Assembly (NCBI GenBank): GCA_963727415.1
Contig: CAVSGF010000002.1
Span: 372,001 to 436,000 of the forward strand
Length of the DNA stretch: 64,000 nt
Source: DASQPR01 sp963727415
GTDB taxonomy: Bacteria; Actinomycetota; Actinomycetes; Mycobacteriales; Micromonosporaceae
Direction: 5' to 3'
This document shows positions 47,930-57,143 of this stretch, in pieces (position 1 is the first letter of the stretch; each line of letters begins with the position of its first letter). A program made the position numbers and the translations under genes. The notes beneath the pieces are model-generated. The model had not been told where the DNA came from. It ran no database searches and was given only the letters and a program-made list of their open reading frames with translations.

Positions 47930-47984
47930 GATCAAGGGGATATTGCTGTTACCGGAACGCTTTGACAGCAATATCCCCATGATC
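47930..47984. repeat. Long inverted repeat, 20-bp arms
   Basis: Arms 47930-47949 and 47965-47984 are complementary at 19 of 20 positions (core GGGGATATTGCTGT / ACAGCAATATCCCC) with a 15-nt loop. It is AT-richer than its surroundings. It could be an operator, terminator or dispersed palindromic element. Confidence 0.9.
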
Positions 47985-48170
47985 GCGTGGCCGGGCTTGG
48001 AGTCTTCGACCGCGCGCCGCGTCGCGCGGGTTGAGTGCGCTCCAGCGGCACCGCCCCGACGCCGCGCCCGGAGTCGACCCGGCTTCGCCAAAATTCTGTC
48101 CCTATATGAAGGGTTCTGTCGCTAACGTCGTCCTGGCCAACCTCGGCCACCTAAACTCGGCCCGACACGG

Positions 48171-48734
48171 ATGGATCTAGGCGGGGCTTTGATCAGGTCG
48201 TTTCCGGTGCTCCACGAGCGCTCGCTGCCGAGCGTTCCCCGATCGTGGCCCGGATTCCGCAGACGCGAGGAGTCCGACCTGCCGCGCCGGCCCGCGGGCA
48301 CGCTGCGCGTCTTCGAGTTCGACGGCCGGCATGTGGTCGAGGCCGGTAGACCGATGAACCCACGGGACCCGTACCTGGTGAATGCCAGCCGGGTCGTTCT
48401 TGTTGACATGCGGCCCCGCACGCTCAACATCGAGGTGGATCTCAAGCCGCCGCCCGGGTCGGCATCGTGCGTACTCAGGGTCGCGTTCCGGTGCCGGGTG
48501 GTCGACCCGGCGAGAGTGGCCGGGCTCCGGATGACCAACGTGTTCCCGGACCTCGATGCATGGCTCGGGCAGAACCAGCGCTTGCGATGGCTCGCGGCAG
48601 CGCGTCATCTGGACCGGGTGGACGAGGCATACCTGCTCATCGATCAGCGCATCCACGCGCAGTTTCGAACCTGCCCACCCAAGTTGCCAGGGATGCAGGT
48701 GCGGCTCGTGTCGGTGCGGGTCGGCGTGAGCTAG
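48171..48734 (+). CDS. SPFH/band-7-like protein
   Basis: 187 residues. The middle and C-terminal part follows the band-7 pattern: VVLVDMRPRTLNIEVDL, CVLRVAFRCRVVDPARVAG, a helical segment, and the closing MQVRLVSVRVGVS. It lacks the N-terminal membrane hairpin and long C-terminal coiled coil of most SPFH proteins. It lies 47 bp upstream of a DUF4407 gene, so the two products probably work together at the membrane. The assignment is by pattern only. Confidence 0.65.
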   Translation: MDLGGALIRSFPVLHERSLPSVPRSWPGFRRREESDLPRRPAGTLRVFEFDGRHVVEAGRPMNPRDPYLVNASRVVLVDMRPRTLNIEVDLKPPPGSASCVLRVAFRCRVVDPARVAGLRMTNVFPDLDAWLGQNQRLRWLAAARHLDRVDEAYLLIDQRIHAQFRTCPPKLPGMQVRLVSVRVGVS

Positions 48735-48781
48735 CGCATGGCAGCCGGACTGCCGGTCAATTTCGGTGACGGGACCAGACG

Positions 48782-50681
48782 ATGACCGACGACACCCTGC
48801 CGTTGCCGGAGGACGGTGTCCCGCTGACGGAACGCATCGCCACGACTGGCGACGGCTCGACTGTCACGCTCGGGCGGCCAGAAGGCACGGCGCTGGGCGG
48901 TGGCATGCCGCGGGTTGGTGGCGTGACCGCCGACCGCGCCGGGGCTGACGACGACTCGGCGACAGAGTGCGTCCCGGCGGATCAAGTCCCGGCGGATCAA
49001 GTCCCGGCGGATCAAGTCCCGACTGCTCATCTCTCGGCTGATCAGGGTCCGGCCGACGATGCTCCGGCTGATCAGGTTCCGGGCGGTCAGGTTCCGGGCG
49101 GTCAGGTTCCGGGCGGTCAGGTTCCGGGCGGTCAGGTTCCGGGCGGTCAGCGTCCGGGTGGCCAGATCTCGGGCCGTCAGCGCTCGATTGGTGACTCCGA
49201 TGCTGGATCCGATGTCGCAGGACGCCCGGCCGACCCGGCTTTCCATCCGGCGCCGGGCGCGGACCTGCCCGGCAAGTGGGACCTCGGCCGCATGCTGCGC
49301 CGGTTCGCAGGTGCGGACGAGGTATTGCTGTCGTGGGTGCCGCAGGAGCGTGCGCGGTACACCGGCATGGGCGGTGCCGTGCTCTTCACCGCGTTGATGG
49401 CCTTCCTGTCGATGACGGTGGCCCTCGGCCTGGCGTTCAACAGCCGGTCGCCGGTGCTGCTGATCCCGGCGCTGGTGTGGTTCGTTCTGATCCTCAACTT
49501 CGACCGATGGCTGGTCTCGGCCCCACTGGCGAAGGCGTTCTGGCGGCGGCTGCCCACGATTCTGGTCCGGTTCGGCATGGCGTTCCTGTTCGGCGTCGTC
49601 ATTGCCGAGCCGCTGGTGCTTGCCGTCTTCAATACCGCGGTGAGGGCTGAAGTACTGCAGCTACGTGCCGATGATCTGAAGAAGTACCAGGCGATGTGGG
49701 AGCGGTGTAACCCGATCGAGTTGGCCACGCCGGCGACCGGGTCATCGTCGGCGTCGAGCGCGGGGCTGGGTCCGGGACGTCTGGAACCGGCACCGCAGTG
49801 ACGTCGGACCGGCGTGCGCCGACTTCGTGGTGCCGTTGCCGGAGAACGTCAAGGCGCTCAACAGCGACTTCGCCAGCAAGCAGGCCCAACTCGCCGACCT
49901 TCAGGCGACGTTGAAGCCACTGAACGCCGAGCACGACAGGCTGGTGCGGAAGTCGCAGGACGAGTGCCTCGGCAAATCCGGGGTGGGCCTGACTGGCCGG
50001 TACGGAAACGGGCCGGTGTGCCGGCGCCTGACCAAGGACGCGGCCGACTACGCCAAGCTCAATCGCATCGATCAACTGGAGAAGAACGTCGTCACCCTGA
50101 CCGGCAGCCTTGGCACGCTGTCGACGCGGATCCGCGATGCCAGTACCGAGTGGGCGGATCAGCGCGCGGCGTACATCGCCGCTCAGGTCCGGCAGCGTCA
50201 GGCTTCGGAGGGCACGATCGGCCTGCTCGAGCAGATCGAGGCGCTGAACGTGCTAGCGGTGACCCACCACGCCCTTGGCGGCGCGATCTGGGCAGTGCGA
50301 GCGTTGTTCATCCTGGTGGACCTGGCACCGGCACTGCTGAAACTCACGTCTGGCACCACCCGCTACGACCGCCTCGTCGATGGCCAGTCGCGCCTGGGCG
50401 AGATGCAATTCACGGCGACGAACCGGGCGGCGATGGCACGTGTCCGCCGGTGGGCAGAGGATGATCGAGCCGACCTCGACCTGGAGCGGGCGCGGCTGGC
50501 CGGAGATCGGACCGCCGAGTACGACCGGATCATGGACGAGCTGGAGCAGCACTGGTCGGCCCCTGCCGGTGCGGCGACCCGACCACCCGAAACGGTCGGT
50601 GCGGGATCCGCGCGAGGGTGGCCGATGCCGGGATCGCGGTATACCTATGACCCGGAATCAGCGGACCGGGACGAGGCCTAG
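48782..50681 (+). CDS. DUF4407 membrane protein (one or two indels)
   Basis: About 632 residues when joined. A hydrophilic N-terminus with pentapeptide repeats (PADQV then PGGQV) leads to three membrane helices (MGGAVLFTALMAFLSMTVAL, LILNFDRWLVSAP, FLFGVVIAEPLVLAVF), a periplasmic coiled coil (DFASKQAQLADLQATLKPLN), a fourth helix near ALFILVDLAPALL and a charged cytoplasmic tail. Topology and the NFDRWLVS motif match DUF4407. The frame changes between 49,730 and 49,800. The function is unknown. Convergent with dprA, 3 bp apart. Confidence 0.82.
48976..49166 (+). repeat. 15-bp tandem repeats in the DUF4407 gene
   Basis: Three GATCAAGTCCCGGCG-type units, degenerate copies, then at least five near-identical GTTCCGGGCGGTCAG units (about 49,077-49,151). 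They encode VPADQ and VPGGQ. On the opposite strand they mimic pentapeptide-repeat protein (TARNL), by chance. Confidence 0.92.
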
Positions 50682-50684
50682 CGG

Positions 50685-51860
50685 TCAGCGCGGCTTCGGC
50701 GCCAGCCGCCACCCGCTGTCGTCTCCGATGACGAAGCCGTTGCCGGCCAGGACCGGAAGCGCCCGCATCGCGACGCGCAACGACACCCCGGCGGCGGCAG
50801 CGATCTCCTCGACGTCGGCAGCCCGCCGCCCGGGCACGCCGTCAAGGACCTGCGCCAGCGTGGGTTCCAAGCGGTCGTGCTCGCGATCCGGACCGCGCAC
50901 CAACGGAGCCAGATCGTCGCCGATCCGGCCGACTTCCTCAAGTATTTCCGGCACCGACGTGACCAGCCGGCCGTCGAGCTCACGAACGATCTGATGGGTG
51001 CCGACCGACATCGACGACGTAATAGGTCCGGGAACCGCCATCAACGAGCGCCCTAGGGCGCGAGTCCGGCCTGCGGTCTGCTTCGCGCCGCTACGCGCCG
51101 ACGCCTCCACCACCACAGTGCCCTTCGCCAGGGCGGCGATCACGCGATTGCGGATCAGGAAGCGGTGCCGGTGCGGGTCGGCGCCGGGCGGCCATTCGGA
51201 CACAAGCAAGCCGGAGTCGAGGATGCTCTCGAACAGCGACGTGTGAGCGGCCGGGTAGTACCGATCGATGCCGCACGCCAGCACGGCGATGGTCAGCCCG
51301 CCGGCGCTGAGTGCGCCCCGGTGAGCCTGTGCGTCGATGCCGTAGGCACCGCCGGAGATCACGCACCAGCCGCGCTCGGCCAGGCCATAGCCGAACTCCA
51401 GGGAAACGTGGTTGCCGTACGCGCTCGCCGCGCGAGCACCGACCACGGCGACCGATCGCTGCGTGACCTGCCGCAGTGATGCGCCGCCGCGCAGCCAGAG
51501 GCAGATCGGCGGGAGCGTGTCCCGATCGAGCCGGCTGGACGTCTCGCGGCTGATCAGCCGCAAGTCGGCCAGCTGCCAAGGCCACTCGTCGTCTTCGGGC
51601 GTGACGATCTGTGCCCCCAGCCGGTCGGCGGCCTCGAGTGCCTGCTCTGCCATCCCGCGCAGGTCGCCCCGGGCGCGCTCACGGCGGACCTGGACCGATT
51701 CGAACAGCTGCCGTTCGACGGCTCCCGCTTCCACCCGAGCCAGCGCTTCCACCGGACCGACCTGGTCGACCAGCGCGCCGAGGTCGCGGTGCCCAGGCTC
51801 GACCAGCAATGCCAGTACCAGCCGGGCCAGGCGGGGATCGTCAGTGTCGATACTGGTCAC
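50685..51860 (-). CDS. dprA: DNA-processing protein DprA
   Basis: 391 residues. The Rossmann-like core reads SVAVVGARAASAYGNHVS, VISGGAYGIDAQAHRGAL, CGIDRYYPAAH and FLIRNRVIAALAKGTVVVEA, followed by GRSLMAVPGPI. A winged-helix-like C-terminus follows (VEEIAAAAGVSLRVAM). DprA loads RecA on incoming single-stranded DNA. The GTG start overlaps the yifB stop (GTGA), making a yifB-dprA operon. Confidence 0.95.
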   Translation of the reverse strand: MTSIDTDDPRLARLVLALLVEPGHRDLGALVDQVGPVEALARVEAGAVERQLFESVQVRRERARGDLRGMAEQALEAADRLGAQIVTPEDDEWPWQLADLRLISRETSSRLDRDTLPPICLWLRGGASLRQVTQRSVAVVGARAASAYGNHVSLEFGYGLAERGWCVISGGAYGIDAQAHRGALSAGGLTIAVLACGIDRYYPAAHTSLFESILDSGLLVSEWPPGADPHRHRFLIRNRVIAALAKGTVVVEASARSGAKQTAGRTRALGRSLMAVPGPITSSMSVGTHQIVRELDGRLVTSVPEILEEVGRIGDDLAPLVRGPDREHDRLEPTLAQVLDGVPGRRAADVEEIAAAAGVSLRVAMRALPVLAGNGFVIGDDSGWRLAPKPR

Positions 51861-53371
51861 GGCGCACCGCCCCGGAGGAAGACCGCCTCGTTGACGTCGT
51901 CGCGGTCCGGGCGAGCGCGGCCGTCGAGGTCGCTGATCGTCCAGGCCAGGCGGATCACTCGATCGAAGCCGCGTGCTGACAGCGTGCCCCGGTCGACGTA
52001 CTCGGTGACCTTGCTGACCACGTCGTTCGGCAGGCGGAACGGTTCGCGGCGCAGCCGGGCACCAGGCACTTCGCTGTTGGTCCGCCAGCCGTACCGCGAC
52101 CAGCGCTCGGTAGCCGTTGCGCGGGCGCGGATGACCCGGTCCAGCACCGTTGCCGACGACTCCGGCCGCAGCTGCGTGGTCAGCTGGGCCGAGGTCACGG
52201 CTTGCAGCGTGACCCGCAGGTCAACGCGGTCGAGGAGGGGACCGGACAGCCTGCCGAGGTACCGTCGGCGAGCCAGCGCCGAGCACTCGCAGTGCACATC
52301 TCCGGCCGGCCGCGCGCACGCGCACGGATTCGCCGCCAGCACCAGCTGGATCCGTGCCGGGTAGGTGGCCGCACCGCTGGACCGGTAGATGGTGACCTCG
52401 CCGTCTTCGAGCGGCTGGCGCAGGCATTCCAGCGTGCGGCCGCCGAACTCGGGAGCCTCGTCGAGCAGCAGGACGCCCCGGTGCGCCAGCGACAGGGCGC
52501 CCGGCCGGGCCAGCGAGGGTCCACCGCCGACGAGTGAGGCCGGGCTTGCGGTGTGGTGCGGAGCCTGGAACGGCGGCCGCCGGATCATCGGTGAACCCGG
52601 GCTGAGGGCACCGGCGATCGAGTGGACCGCGGTCACCTCAAGCGCCGCCTCGTCGTCGAGAGGAGGCAGTATCGAGGGCAGCCGTTGCGCCAGCATCGTC
52701 TTGCCGGCCCCGGGCGGACCGACCATGAACAGATGATGGTTGCCGGCGGCCGCGACCTCAAGTGCGCGCCGGCCGAGCTCCTGGCCGACCACGTCGTTCA
52801 GATCGGGGCGGTCCGGCGTTTCGTCGACGTCGGCGGACGCGGGCGCCGGTAGCTCGAAACTGCCGCGCAGGAAGTCGATGACCTCGCGGAGTGTCGTCGC
52901 GGCCCGAACCGTCACGCCCGGCACCAGCGCCGCTTCGGGTCCGTTGGTCGCCGGCACGATCGCCCGGGCGACGCCGGCCCGGGCCGCGGCCAGGACCTGC
53001 GGCAGCACCCCCGGCACCGGCCGGACGGTGCCGTCCAGTCCCAGCTCGCCGATGACCGCGACGCCGGCCAGCCGGGACAGCGGCACCTTCCCGGCTCCGC
53101 CCAGCACGGTCACCGCGATGCTGAGGTCGAACCCGGATCCGAACTTCGGCAGCGACGCCGGAAGCAGGTTGACGGTGATGCGCTGGTTCGGCCATCGCTC
53201 TCCAGAGTTGACCAGGGCCGCGCGGACCCGGTCCCGTGCCTCGTTGAGCGAGGCGTCCGGGAGTCCGGTCAGGGTGAACGCGGGCAACCCGGCAGCGAGG
53301 TCGGCTTCCACCTCGACCAGGTGGCCGACCAGACCGACCAGCCCGATGGCGATGACTTTGGCGTAGGACAC
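51857..53371 (-). CDS. yifB: YifB/ComM family Mg-chelatase-like AAA+ ATPase
   Basis: 504 residues. An N-terminal Lon-protease-like domain (LPAFTLTGLPDASLNEARDR), Walker A in MVGPPGAGKTMLAQRLP, Walker B in GVLLLDEAPEFG, and a C-terminal Mg-chelatase segment. ComM is a hexameric helicase that extends branch migration during natural transformation. It is preceded by the shared 29-bp element. The GTG start has no clear ribosome site. Confidence 0.95.
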   Translation of the reverse strand: MSYAKVIAIGLVGLVGHLVEVEADLAAGLPAFTLTGLPDASLNEARDRVRAALVNSGERWPNQRITVNLLPASLPKFGSGFDLSIAVTVLGGAGKVPLSRLAGVAVIGELGLDGTVRPVPGVLPQVLAAARAGVARAIVPATNGPEAALVPGVTVRAATTLREVIDFLRGSFELPAPASADVDETPDRPDLNDVVGQELGRRALEVAAAGNHHLFMVGPPGAGKTMLAQRLPSILPPLDDEAALEVTAVHSIAGALSPGSPMIRRPPFQAPHHTASPASLVGGGPSLARPGALSLAHRGVLLLDEAPEFGGRTLECLRQPLEDGEVTIYRSSGAATYPARIQLVLAANPCACARPAGDVHCECSALARRRYLGRLSGPLLDRVDLRVTLQAVTSAQLTTQLRPESSATVLDRVIRARATATERWSRYGWRTNSEVPGARLRREPFRLPNDVVSKVTEYVDRGTLSARGFDRVIRLAWTISDLDGRARPDRDDVNEAVFLRGGAP

Positions 53372-53423
53372 GTGGCCAACGATGCCGACGCCGGCCGCCG
53401 GGCGCGACCACGAGCGTCAGTGA

Positions 53424-53452
53424 CTGTGGACAGCAAGGGTGGATGTGGACAG
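53424..53452 (-). promoter_or_regulatory. Shared 29-bp bipartite element, copy 2 (yifB-dprA)
   Basis: Read on the minus strand: TCCACA-TCCACC-CTTGCT-G-TCCACA. Its first base lies 81 bp upstream of the yifB GTG (53371), the same spacing as at the M23 gene. A CATCGT hexamer lies 7 nt before the start codon. Confidence 0.75.
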
Positions 53453-53540
53453 ACTGCGGGACGCTGACCAGGACCCGGCCCGGAAAACTGCGCCACGGCC
53501 GGGCCGAGGTCCGGCCGTGGCGCGCCCGATCACCAACCGG

Positions 53541-55625
53541 TCAGCTGGACGGGCATGGCATTCCACCGCACACGTCGGTCACGAACCCGGTCAGCAGGAA
53601 GGTGGCCTTCTGCTGTTGCGCCTCGGGCTGGGCCCGGGGGAACTCGTGCGGGTCGGTGCCGTACTGCGGCGCTAGCGGTGCCAGGTTCGTCGGTGGTGGG
53701 GCGAAGGCCGCACCGCTGTTCCACACCACCATCGCCGAGCCGCGATACGGATGATCCGGCATGGCCGGAATACCCCAGTACGGCTGCACCTCATCGGACC
53801 ATCCGGGCGCGAGCGCCGGGGTATGGATGCGGGCACCGATCGTGCGAGCCTCGACCTCGGCGGCGGCATTGGCGACCTGGTGGTCACCGAAGGCCACGTG
53901 CATCAGCACCGTGTGCTTCGGCGTGTCGGGCAGCGGGTTGCTCGTCATGTGCTGGGCATACCCGTCGGCCTCGGCTCGATCCCACAGCATCTGCAGCAAG
54001 CCGAAGATGAGCTGCTGGTCGATCAGGTCCGGATAGTAGGCATCGAGAATCTGCTGGAACGGTGCGAAGTCGACGCTGCGCTGCAGCAGCGTGGAGTAGT
54101 TCATTCCGGGTACGCCGAGCACCGCCCGGGTGTAGTCCTGCGCGATCGCGGTGAGTGCCCCGCCGTTGATGCCGCCCTGGCTGTTGCCGTCGTAGTGCAA
54201 TCCGCCGCGGACGTCGATCAACGGGCGCCCGCTGGCGTCCTGGAACGCGGGGTCACTGGCGAACCCGGCCCGGGTGTCCATCGCCCGCCCCAGGAACAGG
54301 AAGTTGAGGAAGCTCTGCTGCAGCCGGTCGGCTACGGCGGCGAACCCGGAGATGTTGGTGAATACGCCGGCCACGTAGCTGATGTCGGCGTTGGCGAGAC
54401 CGATCCAGCTGGTGCCACAGAACATGAAGTCGTGGTTGTTGGACATGTCCTTGACGTTGCCCGCGTTGATCTCGGTGGGCCTGCCGAGCAGGCCGTGTCC
54501 GTACAGCGACAGATGGGCCGGGTGGCCGGCGTCGGCCGAGCGCGGGATGTTGCAGACGAAGTCGGCCTGCAGGTCCGTCCCCGATGGAGTGGGCAGCGCG
54601 TCCGGTGTGGCCGGCAGTCCGTTTCCGCCGACCGGCCCGTAATGCAGCCGCGATCCTGGTCCGCCGGTTCCGGTGAGGTAGGAGGGTACCGTCACGGTAC
54701 CGGTGACCCGGCGCGCGATGCGCGCGTCCTGACCGGCGGTGAAGTCGGTGACCGACGCGATGGTGAACCGTGGCGAAGCGTTCCCGAGCGCCCGGAACGC
54801 CGAGTCCCGGATGGCGAGCATCCGGCCGGTGAGGTTCTGCTCGCTGGCGACCGTGAAGTCCCAGGCGAGGTAGAGGCCCGCCGGGTCGATTCGGTGAATT
54901 GCGAGGCGCATCGCGATGCGCTGGATCTGGGCATCGCGGACGGTGCGATCGCGGCCGCGGGCGGCCAGCGCCGCGGTGAACGATGCCGGTGCCGCGATCA
55001 GGCTGCCGGCGCTGTTTCGCAGGTGCCGCAACGCCACCAGGTATGTGGTGCCCTCGTCGAGAGCGACCGCCGGACGGATGATGAGCAACTGGCGATCTGG
55101 TTGCGCGGCCGCGTGCGCGTCCAGTTCGGCCCAGTACGGCGTACGCCGGCCGGTGCGCGCGTTGATCAGCACGATCGGGGCGTCGGGGTCCAGGGACGAT
55201 CCGACGTCGGTGACCGGTGCGATGTGCGATGCGGCGACGTCGAGGCCCGGTACCTGAACCAGAATCGGCTCACCCGGGCTGAAGCCGTCCTGACGGTTCC
55301 ACTCGGCGGGGTCGATGTGCTGGCCGAGCACGTTGGCGGGCATGGCATCCGCGGCGAAGTGCACGCGCAAACCGGTTCGGCTGTGCCGGTCGGGGACGGT
55401 GAAGTAGTTGTTGGGGAACGGCAGCAGGCAGCCGGCCGGCGCGACCGGGTCACAGCCGGTGGCGGCCGGGCTGGCCGAAGCGCTGGTGGCGGCGGCACTG
55501 GTGAGTGCTAGCCCGAGCGATGCGGCCAAGGCGATCGCGGCGCCGCGGCGTCGTGCCGATGACGAATAGGTGCGCCGCGGTCTGTGCGGCGTGGTCGGAC
55601 CGAGCGGGGGAGTATGGCGAAACAC
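53541..55625 (-). CDS. Large secreted alpha/beta-hydrolase-like protein
   Basis: 694 residues. A signal peptide follows a basic start (ends TSASASPA). An N-terminal beta-rich region (about 50-250) with LLPFPNNYFTVPD is followed by a hydrolase domain: LYGHGLLGRPTEI oxyanion region, GLHYDGNSQGGINGG (Ser in GNSQG) and a late His in HVAFGDHQVAN. The substrate is unknown. GTG 55625 is chosen because GGAGG lies 4-8 nt before it; an in-frame ATG is 24 bp upstream and the open frame extends further. The frame is intact over 2 kb. Confidence 0.82.
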   Translation of the reverse strand: MFRHTPPLGPTTPHRPRRTYSSSARRRGAAIALAASLGLALTSAAATSASASPAATGCDPVAPAGCLLPFPNNYFTVPDRHSRTGLRVHFAADAMPANVLGQHIDPAEWNRQDGFSPGEPILVQVPGLDVAASHIAPVTDVGSSLDPDAPIVLINARTGRRTPYWAELDAHAAAQPDRQLLIIRPAVALDEGTTYLVALRHLRNSAGSLIAAPASFTAALAARGRDRTVRDAQIQRIAMRLAIHRIDPAGLYLAWDFTVASEQNLTGRMLAIRDSAFRALGNASPRFTIASVTDFTAGQDARIARRVTGTVTVPSYLTGTGGPGSRLHYGPVGGNGLPATPDALPTPSGTDLQADFVCNIPRSADAGHPAHLSLYGHGLLGRPTEINAGNVKDMSNNHDFMFCGTSWIGLANADISYVAGVFTNISGFAAVADRLQQSFLNFLFLGRAMDTRAGFASDPAFQDASGRPLIDVRGGLHYDGNSQGGINGGALTAIAQDYTRAVLGVPGMNYSTLLQRSVDFAPFQQILDAYYPDLIDQQLIFGLLQMLWDRAEADGYAQHMTSNPLPDTPKHTVLMHVAFGDHQVANAAAEVEARTIGARIHTPALAPGWSDEVQPYWGIPAMPDHPYRGSAMVVWNSGAAFAPPPTNLAPLAPQYGTDPHEFPRAQPEAQQQKATFLLTGFVTDVCGGMPCPSS

Positions 55626-55744
55626 GGTACCTCCGAGGGAGTAGGTCATGAGCTTCGCGAACGATCTTTTTCTACAAGCCGCGCAACGGCCCGGCAATAC
55701 CTGCCGGTAACAGGTGGCGCTGCGGATCGGTCGGCCGGGCGCCA

Positions 55745-56569
55745 CTATGGATGGTCGACCACGACGCCGCTGTCCTCGATGCCCAGTGCCGCCTCCAGTA
55801 CCAGCGCGACGCCGTCGTCGGTGTTGCTCGCCGTGGCGTGGGTCGCCGCCCGGCACGCCACCAGATCCGCGTTCGCTACCGCGTACGAGGTCCCCGCCCA
55901 GGTCAGCATCGGTACGTCGTTGCTGGCGTCACCGAAGGCGATCACATCGGCGGCCTCGATGTCCCAGCCCGCCGCGAGCGCGGTCAGGGCGGCGCCCTTT
56001 GACACTCCGGCCGCGGCGATCTCGAACGGCGCGCTGGTGCCGGACCAGGTACACGACACGAGCTCACCCAGAAGCGGAGCCAGGCGCGCCCATTCGGTGG
56101 CCGGCTCGCCCGAGGGCAGCCAGACCATGAGCTTCACCGACGGCTCGCCGAGGAGCCGATCGCGCGTGACCACGTCTCGGCTGGTATCCAGCGTCGGACG
56201 GAACCGGTAATTCTCCTCGAACAGCACCCGGTGCCCGGTCTCGATGGCGAATCCGGCGTCCGGAATCAGGCGAACGATCGTTTCGACGACGTGGTTCAGC
56301 GTCGTGGCGGGCAGCGGATGGAGGATGTCGATGGTGCCGCTGCCCGGAACGTACAGGTTGGTGCCATTGCCGCAAACGGCGATGTCGATCAGGTCGCAGT
56401 CCGGGAATACCAGGTCGATGACCCTGGCCGGCCGACCCGTGGCGGCCACCACCTTGATGCCGCGCGATCGGGCGGTCGCGAGTGCGCGCCGGCTTCGATC
56501 CGACAGCGAGCCGTCGTCGCGCAGCAGTGTTCCGTCGAGGTCCGTCGCGATCATGCGGGGGGCGGGCAC
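55745..56569 (-). CDS. Cof-type HAD phosphatase
   Basis: 274 residues. Motifs: ATDLDGTLLRDD (nucleophile Asp), VVAATGRPARV (motif II), GVSKGAAL (Lys) and VIAFGDASNDVPML (motif IV), with the C2B cap between. These enzymes dephosphorylate sugar phosphates, FMN or PLP. The start is GTG 56569; an ATG lies 15 bp downstream. Confidence 0.9.
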   Translation of the reverse strand: MPAPRMIATDLDGTLLRDDGSLSDRSRRALATARSRGIKVVAATGRPARVIDLVFPDCDLIDIAVCGNGTNLYVPGSGTIDILHPLPATTLNHVVETIVRLIPDAGFAIETGHRVLFEENYRFRPTLDTSRDVVTRDRLLGEPSVKLMVWLPSGEPATEWARLAPLLGELVSCTWSGTSAPFEIAAAGVSKGAALTALAAGWDIEAADVIAFGDASNDVPMLTWAGTSYAVANADLVACRAATHATASNTDDGVALVLEAALGIEDSGVVVDHP

Positions 56570-56638
56570 GTTCTCATCTCATCACCGGCAATCCCGGGCG
56601 ATGCTGTCGGGCCCGACCTCGATGGATCTGGATGTTCA

Positions 56639-56667
56639 CTGTCCACAACCACCCTCGCTGTCCACAT
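56639..56667 (+). promoter_or_regulatory. Shared 29-bp bipartite element, copy 3 (yraN)
   Basis: TCCACA-ACCACC-CTCGCT-G-TCCACA; starts 80 bp before the yraN ATG. A GATGCT hexamer lies 6 nt before the start codon, exactly as at the M23 gene. Confidence 0.75.
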
Positions 56668-56718
56668 ACGGCCATGATCGCGTTTGCCGGGGCGGGCGGC
56701 GGTGGCGATGCTCCCCAC

Positions 56719-57078
56719 ATGGCAACAGCGAAGGACGCCGTCGGTGCGTACGGTGAGCGGGTCGCCGTCGCGCATCTGGTCGCGGCCGGGATGACGTTGA
56801 TCGAGCGCAACTGGCGCTGCGCGACCGGCGAGATCGACGCCGTGCTCCGGGACGGGGCGACGCTTGTGTTCTGCGAGGTGAAGACCCGCAGGCGGGACGC
56901 CCACGGCCAGCCGTACGAAGCGGTCGGTTACCGAAAGCAGGCCAAGCTGAGGCAGCTCGCGGCGATCTACCTGGCGCGATCGCCGGAGTTCGCGACCGAG
57001 GTGCGATTCGACGTGGTGAGCGTGACGCCCCGAAGCTCCGGGGCGGCCATGGTCGAGCACCTGCGGGGAGCGTTCTGA
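56719..57078 (+). CDS. yraN: YraN family (UPF0102) endonuclease-like protein
   Basis: 119 residues. The nuclease-like core is YGERVAVAHLVAAG, ERNWRCATGEIDAVLRDG and FCEVKTRRRDAHGQPYEAV, with the acidic and Lys residues of the restriction-endonuclease fold (E-ID-EVK). YraN is usually encoded beside yifB-dprA, though here other genes separate them. No ribosome site is evident; a leaderless start is likely. Confidence 0.93.
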   Translation: MATAKDAVGAYGERVAVAHLVAAGMTLIERNWRCATGEIDAVLRDGATLVFCEVKTRRRDAHGQPYEAVGYRKQAKLRQLAAIYLARSPEFATEVRFDVVSVTPRSSGAAMVEHLRGAF

Positions 57079-57143
57079 TGAGCCGCCTGGATTCACGTGG
57101 CGGGCCGCTCTTGCGCCGCAGCCTTCCCGATCGGCGCCGTCGT

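Noticed and set aside
48731..49246. Minus-strand pentapeptide-repeat protein (ARNLT repeats)
   Set aside because: It is the reverse complement of the 15-bp tandem repeat within the DUF4407 gene; any 15-bp repeat yields a five-residue repeat on both strands. No ribosome site or conserved flanks.
53751..55511. 586-codon plus-strand open frame opposite the secreted hydrolase
   Set aside because: Shadow frame: no ribosome site, no signal or domain, and it lies wholly inside a well-supported minus-strand gene.
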